From Chondrus crispus (Eukaryota > Rhodophyta > Florideophyceae > Gigartinales > Gigartinaceae), in NCBI RefSeq assembly GCF_000350225.1, contig NW_005179195.1:1-64000 (forward strand): DNA of 64,000 nucleotides, read 5' to 3'. Within the stretch, counting starts at the first letter, position 1. Each line of letters opens with the position of its first letter. The translations under genes and the position numbers were made by a program. This document shows, piece by piece, positions 58,173 through 64,000 of the stretch. The notes beneath the pieces were generated by a model. The model made no database searches and was not told the DNA's origin. It saw only the letters and a list, made by a program, of their open reading frames with translations.

Positions 58173-60499
58173 GTTTTTTTAACATGGAGAGGATCCAGGA
58201 ATAACGATGTATTAGTCATGACGTCCCGGTAGGCTGCGTCGATGGACTTCTCCTGATCGACAATTGTCACCCTCCCATTAATGTCAAATCCCGGAATTTC
58301 CTTACATGCCCGAAAGACCTTTCCCCAGGACTCTTTGTTCTCAGGGCCCACGAAGTGCGCAAAGACCAAAGGACAGAGCTGATGATTTGCATCGTACCCG
58401 ATTACCTGAAAAGTAGACCCATACGACTGCATTCCTACCCCTTCGCAGTGTGCGGCATCCGCACTGGCCGTTCGTCGACCATGTTGGCAGTAACTCTGCG
58501 CGGAAGAAGGAACAAACAGCAATCCGCTGTAATAGCGACCGTCGCCTATATCAGATACTTCCACATCTGCGGCATTAAAGGAAGCATCCTTCGGTAAATC
58601 GTTTGCCTTCTTGCACTGCTCGAATATATGACGAGCCGCCTTAATCCGTTGTTCCCTCATCTCCGCTGCACAGCAAGTAAAAATTTCTACCTTATGCCCC
58701 ACCCCTCTGAGCGCATCTGCGTAACCTTCCAATGCGGCCATGTCTACGGCGCGCGAAATGGTGAAATGACGGAGCAACTCTGTCCGAATACTCCGATAAT
58801 GACTATATGGAGGCTGACGCAAATACAGGCGCTTCGCTCGAACAACGGAAGCGATTGTTTTGCAAGGCACATTCGGATCGCCTTGCACGTGTTCTAAAAT
58901 TGCTCGGGCAATCTGATGTGGGGTATATGCAGGGGCACAAGAAGACGATCTTGACGCAATTTTCATTGGACTGTCCGCGACATGTTGCCCGAAGCACTCA
59001 TTGAGGTGGTCTTGGTACTTGTTCAGTTTCCAAAAACCGGTCCTCGGTTGCCAATCGAAAACAAAAGTCGCATGGCACCCATCTGTGCGGCACTTCATGC
59101 GCACTTTCACAGTATTCTGCATAATGTTAACTCCCCGTTGCACCCCGAGGTTCGCAGTGTGTGCTCTAATCAGCTGCTCACATCTCCACCGGCCCTTCAA
59201 GGCGATCCCCACTTTCGGTTTAACGTCCACAATTGGACGGGGCTTCCATGTCATGGCAGGCAATCGATCTGCTCGCAGTGCATCTTTCGCACGATTCATG
59301 GTTCGTAGCTTCGATTGGCGCTTCTGTAGCGTTCGACGGGTTTTCTTGTCGATATCATCCGGAATAGGATCGGCAGCGCGCTCTTCAACATCCTCTTCCT
59401 CTTCCTCACATTCGATTGCAATGTAATTCTTCGGGTCGAAGTCCTCGTCCGACGTAACGTCTTCTTCGGAATCAATTTCCAAGCACTCGGCCACCTCTCT
59501 GTCTTCCTCAAAATTCCTTCCTGCCTCACTCCCAAGATCATCTCCTTCATCTTCAAATTGTACTCCGTCGATGCATTCTTCCATTCTCTCCACGTCTGCG
59601 AACACCCCTGAATTTTCGCCATCCTTGCTGACATTTTCCTCGTCCATTTTGTCCGCGCTGCTCTCGCGAGAAGGATCGTCTGCTGTGCTGCGAAATCGGC
59701 AGAAAAGACGACGGGATGGTGGTGGAGTTATACATTTCTCTACCTCGTCCACATCATCGTTACGTTCACCGTTGGACATACTATCTTCATCCTCTCCATC
59801 CTTGTCAGTACCATCATTTTCAAGCACCGCCCGCAAGTGAGAAGCCATTTCTCTCTCTGTTCTCTCCCTTTTCTCTCCGTCCCTTTCCTTCTGCAGCTGC
59901 GCAGCCCTTGCTCTTTCTTCCCTCTCCTTTTGCAGTTGGGCGGCCCTAGCTGCCTCTTCTCTCTCTTTTTGCAATTGCTTCCAGGCTCTCGCCTGCCTCT
60001 CCCGTAGAGCGTCTTCCTCGCTGTCACTGCAAACGTCTGACGCGCCCTTCGAAGCCTTCTCGTGCTCTTCATTGTTCGAGCATTCTCTTTGGCGTTGAGT
60101 CTCCCTGACATTGTCTTGTTTCTCTTGCGCAGCGCGTTCCATTTTGTCGAGAGAGAGCTCTCTTTCGGAAGAGGTTTTGCTAAACGCGACGAATGCCGGC
60201 AGTAACACGACCTTACCACACTGAATATCCTCATCGATTTCTATGTACCGAACTTCGCTCTCCGCCTGCTGCATGGCATGCGTGAGTACTTTCATACACC
60301 TGTCCGCACAGCGCGGTTGAACTGCCCGCACTTTGTCGGGGTGGACGAGAACGGCAAGACGCTTGTACTGTTTCTTCATTTCACGCAATGTTGCGTTGCG
60401 CGCAGATACGCAAAAAACGTCCATGAGGGGTGTCACACCTTCTTCCACAGTGGCAAGGTGACGGATTCCCTGCGCCATGGTCTGGGGCAATAAGCGCAT
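58157..60499 (-). CDS. MULE transposase, N-terminal part with a J domain
   Basis: 780 codons. Residues about 36-82 form a J-domain-like segment (LREMKKQYKRLAVLVHPDKV, HPD at 53-55), the Hsp70-activating motif of DnaJ proteins. Next come a charged coiled coil (about 115-240, ARAAQLQKEREE repeats) and a very acidic stretch (about 240-410). A FLYWCH/FAR1-like region follows, CRTDGCHATFVFDWQPRTGFW and HLNECFGQH. The MULE core has SADAAHCEG (Asp about 681), GSTFQVIGYDANHQLCPLVF, ESWGKVFRA and VTIVDQEKSID (Asp about 749), and ends LFLDPLHVKK, where the C-terminal part takes over after a frame change. Confidence 0.88.
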   Translation of the reverse strand: MRLLPQTMAQGIRHLATVEEGVTPLMDVFCVSARNATLREMKKQYKRLAVLVHPDKVRAVQPRCADRCMKVLTHAMQQAESEVRYIEIDEDIQCGKVVLLPAFVAFSKTSSERELSLDKMERAAQEKQDNVRETQRQRECSNNEEHEKASKGASDVCSDSEEDALRERQARAWKQLQKEREEAARAAQLQKEREERARAAQLQKERDGEKRERTEREMASHLRAVLENDGTDKDGEDEDSMSNGERNDDVDEVEKCITPPPSRRLFCRFRSTADDPSRESSADKMDEENVSKDGENSGVFADVERMEECIDGVQFEDEGDDLGSEAGRNFEEDREVAECLEIDSEEDVTSDEDFDPKNYIAIECEEEEEDVEERAADPIPDDIDKKTRRTLQKRQSKLRTMNRAKDALRADRLPAMTWKPRPIVDVKPKVGIALKGRWRCEQLIRAHTANLGVQRGVNIMQNTVKVRMKCRTDGCHATFVFDWQPRTGFWKLNKYQDHLNECFGQHVADSPMKIASRSSSCAPAYTPHQIARAILEHVQGDPNVPCKTIASVVRAKRLYLRQPPYSHYRSIRTELLRHFTISRAVDMAALEGYADALRGVGHKVEIFTCCAAEMREQRIKAARHIFEQCKKANDLPKDASFNAADVEVSDIGDGRYYSGLLFVPSSAQSYCQHGRRTASADAAHCEGVGMQSYGSTFQVIGYDANHQLCPLVFAHFVGPENKESWGKVFRACKEIPGFDINGRVTIVDQEKSIDAAYRDVMTNTSLFLDPLHVKKTCPRD

Positions 60500-60564
60500 T
60501 TTGAAAAGACGAATTTGAAATGACAGCAGAGGAGGGGCACAGGGGTGACATGGCCATGGGGATA

Positions 60565-60711
60565 GGGAACGATGTTTGTCGTGGAGGTGACAGTCGATAA
60601 GGGGGCCACACCGGCGTGGCGTTCATTGATCAACAAAAGCCATTTCACCCCGTTTTTGCCACCAAACTACACCCCATCGCCCCACCAAACAAAAATCTCC
60701 CCTTATTTTAT
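60565..60711. repeat. Internal copy of the MULE right end
   Basis: Matches the true right end in the same orientation: GTGGAGGTGACAGTCGATAA here against GTGGAGGTTGAAACAGTCGA near 62421, then GGGGCCACAYCGGCGTGGC, AAGCCATTTCACCCC, and ATCGCCCCACCAAAC. The two copies bracket the segment with gene fragments. Confidence 0.8.
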
Positions 60712-60742
60712 TGCGCGTTGGTGATTTCCCACAAAAAGGTAC

Positions 60743-61045
60743 ATGCGCATGGAAAATTGTCGCCGATTACCAGCTGCACGAGGAGGCCGATGTGAACGAG
60801 TGCGTCGACAAGGCAGACGTACGCTGCCATCGCCGCGCGCAAGCGCAAGGAGGCCCGCGACTTCATCGACGCCGACATTGATCTCGACGTCGACGATGTC
60901 GACCACGCGGCCTATGGCATGGAGCGCGAGTTCGACCTGGAGGACGAGCTCTCCGTCGTCAAGGCTGGGCTGCGCGAGGGCCGGAAGAGGAAGAGAAATC
61001 AGCCCGGCCCAGTCCGCCCGCCGTTGCGGCACGAAGCGTCGCAAT
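60743..61045 (+). pseudogene. Fragment of an unidentified host gene inside the MULE
   Basis: GC-rich, C-ending codons, unlike the transposase. One frame starts like DYQLHEEADVNECVDKAD and a second continues AAIAARKRKEARDFIDADID ... YGMEREFDLEDELSVVKAGL, so there is an indel near 60825. It ends in frame within the MULE. I do not recognise the protein. Confidence 0.45.
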
Positions 61046-61202
61046 AAACGAAAGGAAAAGGACGTGATCTCTCCTCATTCGGCCGCAGCCGAGGATCAAC
61101 TTCTCCCGTCGTATTCTCTCCCTCTGCCCCGCCTCTCCGCCCCCACCCGCCCCCCACCATCCCCCGCCCGCCCGCGACCACTCCTAGCACTCTTCCCCCA
61201 TT

Positions 61203-61607
61203 TCATGGCGATCCCCCGCCTTCCTCCCCTCGGCCCCCCTGTCGTCCGCGCCATGCCCCGTCCCTGCGCCCCCCTAACATTAACCGCATCCGCGCCCTCC
61301 GCAGTTTGGCAGTGGTGGTAGTGGTAGTGGTGGGTTTGTCCGTTGGGGGATCAGTGTCTTGACAGCAGGTGAACCCCTTTTGAGAGCCCTTCCAACATTC
61401 CTTCATGACGCAGTGGGAACGGAAACGGCGGCGATCACAATACAGTTTGACCTTTTCGTAACCCCCATATCCAGCTCGGCATTGGCATGGGCATCTCGTG
61501 GACGACCCGCTTGACGACCCACTGCGAATGGAGTCAGGGATTTCAGCAGCGAGTACCGAAGCCAGCACAAGAACAAAGAGTGCGAGGAAGAGAGTCAGCT
61601 TGATCAT
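61203..61607 (-). CDS. Small secreted cysteine-rich protein, possibly truncated
   Basis: 134 codons. MIKLTLFLALFVLVLASVLA is a clear signal peptide. A compact Cys-rich domain follows (CPCQCRAGYGGYEKVKLYCD, HCVMKECWKGSQKGFTCCQD, about nine Cys), then a PTDKPTTTTTTT linker and an Arg/Gly-rich tail that looks like read-through of non-coding DNA. It lies inside the MULE, within the bracketed segment, so it may be captured host DNA. The function is unknown; extracellular or cell-wall matrix is a guess from its composition. Confidence 0.6.
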   Translation of the reverse strand: MIKLTLFLALFVLVLASVLAAEIPDSIRSGSSSGSSTRCPCQCRAGYGGYEKVKLYCDRRRFRSHCVMKECWKGSQKGFTCCQDTDPPTDKPTTTTTTTAKLRRARMRLMLGGRRDGAWRGRQGGRGEEGGGSP

Positions 61608-61789
61608 TGCGTGAGGTCGGTTGGAGAGTTGGAGTTGTGAGTGAAATTAACGTTTAAATGCTGGATACGAGTTGGTGAGCATCAGGGGAGGAGGGAGGGT
61701 GGTCTCAGGGCTTTTTATAGTGAAGACCGAGGCGCTGTCCCAAGGCAAGAATGTGTGACACAAGTCGTCTCGCTCGCATCGGAGCCGCC

Positions 61790-62060
61790 GCGCGCGCGCC
61801 TGTCCGACGACACGCGCGCGCTGCTCCACGCCAAGTACCCATTTCTCGCGGAGCAGGACCGCCGCATGGACGCGCTCATGTCGATGCCAGACTACCGCCC
61901 GGACGACTACCGCGCCTACTCTTGGGCGTACCGCACGCTGAGCCCGTGGGCCCCGAGACGTCTCCTGCAGCTGCTGGGCCTCGTCGCCACCTCCGCCGCC
62001 GCGCGCGCCGCGCGCCAGGCCGGCAACGAGGACTGGGACAGGGAAGCGGCGCATGATGCG
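61790..62060 (+). pseudogene. Fragment of a second unidentified host gene
   Basis: GC-rich coding-like stretch (RLSDDTRALLHAKYPFLAEQ ... RRLLQLLGLVATSAAARAAR) in an ORF that opens at 61641 and closes at 62153 but fades into AT-rich sequence on both sides. It lies beside the secreted-protein gene inside the MULE. I cannot identify it. Confidence 0.4.
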
Positions 62061-62765
62061 AGCAAAGAGATTGATTTTCGCCCAGGGGCTTGTGGACAAG
62101 CAGTTAGCGGATGTGAAATCATCATTGTGGACGCAACAGGAAAGGCTGTATGAAAGGCTGTATCGCCCACAACTCGACAAAACTTGACTGCTTGGCAATT
62201 ACTGCGGCGTGGTGGATATCAGCAGCCGTGTACACCATACTGAACGGGAGAATAAAAGGCTCCACGCTGGGATGTTTTGCGGAGACGGTCATGTTGAGCC
62301 AAGCGGCCAACGTGAGTGCACTCGAAACTTGCTCCCGCCGCTTTGTGCAGCGCATTTGTACATTTTACTCCCCCTTCGCTGGACACGGAGTAACGTAACA
62401 AACGTGATGCTGTGGCGTATTGTGGAGGTTGAAACAGTCGATAATGGGGCCACATCGGCGTGGCCGATCACGAGATTAATTGTCCCTACAGTATCCGTGT
62501 TCTAGAAATGTTGAGTTTAATAGCTCGATTACTTGCAATTTTGGACTACTACACGGGCGAAGAATCCCAATTGTGTTGTTTGGGACGGGTGACCAAAGGC
62601 GACATTTCAGTGGTGGGGTCTAACATACTACTGATATTCTTCCCTTCGCCCCCCTTGTGCAACAAATTCGCGCCATTCACCCCCTCAACACTACAAGAAA
62701 AGCCATTTCACCCCCTTTTTGCCACAAAAAAGACCACTATCGCCCTACTAAACGCAAAATCTCCC

Positions 62766-63244
62766 ATCTTTTTTTGCTCCTGTTCCATACGGTCTTTCAT
62801 ATCCCCATCCTTCTTTGCTTCCACATCTTTCTTCGCCTCGACAATATCTGCAAGGAGCTCATCCAGCTCACCTATCTCGCCTCCAACACCAGAACGCACC
62901 CTATCTTTTGCATCTCGCTTCACAAACTGCTCCACCAGTTCCTTGAAACGATCTTGAATGTGTTTACCTGTTGACTGGTGCGCGAAGGTGGGATTGGAGT
63001 TTGCCTTGACAGCAGCAGCTTCAAAACGTGCCAGCGTCTCGCCATGGGGTGCAACGTGCGCCTCAGCCGCGTATACCTCTTGAGCAATTATGAGGTCTTT
63101 GTTGCTCGTAAACTTCGATTTGCGGCCTGGTTTTGATGCTGACCGAGGAGCGGCACTCAAAACTACGGTTTGGGATCCTGGTGCCACTTGCGTGATAGTT
63201 GGGCTGCCCTCTTCGACGAGCAGCTCTTCCAAAACGTTTGCCAT
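62766..63244 (-). pseudogene. Myb-like ORF (fourth Harbinger-type), N-terminal part
   Basis: Begins MANVLEELLVEEGSPT. The Myb/SANT-like region is KFTSNKDLIIAQEVYAAEAH ... GKHIQDRFKELVEQF followed by SGVGGEIGELDELL, clearly related to the protein at 16813-17379. The frame reaches EQEQKK at the 9-bp duplication, where the MULE interrupts it. The rest is at 56534-56939. Confidence 0.8.
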
Positions 63245-64000
63245 GATCGGTGTGGCGGTGGGTTGTGGGGTGTGCTGCGTTTTTGCTGTTGCGATTCGTT
63301 TGCCGTAGTAGTCAAGATGCGGTTTCCCGCCAATACAGTTTGTGAAACGACTTCACAAACTCGTCATAATTCACATTTGTTTGCCCCTCTTGATTTGCGA
63401 ATTTCGCAAATGGGCTTGCCACGTGGACAGGCATTGCCAAAAAAACGAAAATCAATTTACCATATTGGTTTGCGTAAACACTATAGTGCCCTACATTTCA
63501 GTGAACACAGGATATCATGTCGATGCAGACATGTCCAAGCCTCGAAAACGTGTACACGTTTCAGCGTTGCCGGAAGAACTGGCGCTGCAACTGGATGGGT
63601 TTTTGGCCCTGAGAAAAGCAAAAAGGGCGTTCTTTGATGCCTGCAACGGGGGCCAATAGAGGCAGAGAGTGATCAGACTTTTTGAGCCTCTCTTCCTGTA
63701 TCTGAAATCGGCAATAAAGACCCCATACCCATTTGTGCACCCTCTCAATAGTGCTTTTCATCGATTCTGCAAGGGGTTGCACTAATTGGTGTAGTTCACT
63801 ATATTACGCTTTACCAAATGTCAACTTTTTTATCTTCTGCCTCTGCCATCCTCCCACTTCCCAAACATCGCTGTGGTGCTGCACGGTCATGCATTTGTCC
63901 AATGCACCACACTGCGTTGCAAGCGTTCCAGCCTTCGACGTTTATTGTCCGGCCACCGTCGGTGCATGAAGGGCCACCTTGCCTCAACTCATCTCCCAAT
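63245..64000. other. Right flank with small palindromes
   Basis: No firm gene. A 42-codon frame (63531-63659, MSKPRKRVHVSALPEELALQ) is too short to trust. Two short inverted repeats occur: AGTTTGTGAA/TTCACAAACT at 63337-63361 and ATTTGCGAA/TTCGCAAAT at 63393-63411. They could be near an end of the Harbinger-type element that owned the Myb-like ORF. Confidence 0.4.

Larger units (their letters stand above)
56940..62765 (-). mobile_element. MULE with J-domain transposase and captured gene fragments
   Basis: A 9-bp duplication (plus-strand ATCTTTTTT at 56931-56939 and 62766-62774) flanks the element, the usual MULE size. Terminal inverted repeats are about 115 bp: both ends share GCGTTTAGTRGGGCGATMGT and TGAAATGGCTTTTCTTGTAG. 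The element holds a two-frame MULE transposase (57237-60499) and then 2 kb with apparent fragments of unrelated genes. A second, internal copy of the right-end sequence lies at about 60565-60711. Confidence 0.9.

Noticed and set aside
59000..60234. Several frames antisense or shifted within the MULE transposase
   Set aside because: They are shadows of the acidic and coiled-coil coding sequence; translations are Arg/Ser-rich without motifs.
63531..63659. 42-codon ORF at the right edge
   Set aside because: It is too short, with no motif and no conserved context, to be called a gene.
1..64000. Prokaryotic features, CRISPR arrays, operons
   Set aside because: Introns, eukaryotic protein families and transposon classes show nuclear DNA. 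No regularly spaced short repeats with unique spacers are present.

Overview
This is nuclear DNA from a eukaryote. The evidence is a calmodulin gene with three GT-AG introns, a YIF1-type Golgi membrane protein, an F-box/LRR protein, and many eukaryotic transposable elements. Most host genes appear intron-poor. One gene (51803-53125) carries a 'GG..xLAxxLG' repeat that I associate, from memory, with organelle-targeted proteins of algae and plants, so I lean towards an alga, perhaps a red alga. I cannot prove the lineage from the window.

Layout. 1-3.0 kb: F-box/LRR-like gene and calmodulin. 4.03-9.50 kb: a near-perfect inverted duplication, two 2,357-bp arms around a 755-bp spacer, each carrying a full copy of the same multi-pass membrane protein gene. 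11.5-13.3 kb: a host gene with a GIY-YIG-like domain and a long acidic tail. 13.9-23.1 kb: two PIF/Harbinger-type elements. The second (17793-23057) has clear inverted ends and a TTA duplication, and carries a decayed BRAP2-like/Sel1 gene fragment between its two convergent genes. 23.8-39.5 kb: a large DNA transposon (ATAT target duplication, piggyBac-like C-terminal zinc finger, YqaJ-like nuclease motif) split by a Ty3/gypsy element (25957-37487, 5-bp duplication GTGCC). The end repeats of the Ty3/gypsy element are mainly inverted rather than direct. 39463-43541: a third Harbinger-type element (16-bp inverted ends, TGA duplication). 44.5-49.6 kb: a DIRS-like tyrosine-recombinase retrotransposon. 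51.8-54.9 kb: convergent host genes (organelle-type repeat protein and YIF1). 55.7-56.3 kb: decayed WD40 repeats. 56.5-63.2 kb: a Myb/trihelix-like ORF split by a 5.8-kb MULE (56940-62765, 9-bp duplication). The MULE transposase begins with a J domain, and the element also holds apparent host-gene fragments.

Most mobile elements here are damaged by stops, frameshifts or nested insertions, but boundaries and target-site duplications are legible for five of them, so the order of several events can be read. The three Harbinger elements share one plan, a plus-strand gene and a minus-strand gene that converge. The strongest leads are the gene-carrying MULE, the inverted-LTR gypsy element, the nuclease-bearing DNA transposon, the gene-carrying Harbinger and the 2.36-kb palindrome. 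All homology statements come from reading motifs by eye. No database search was run.
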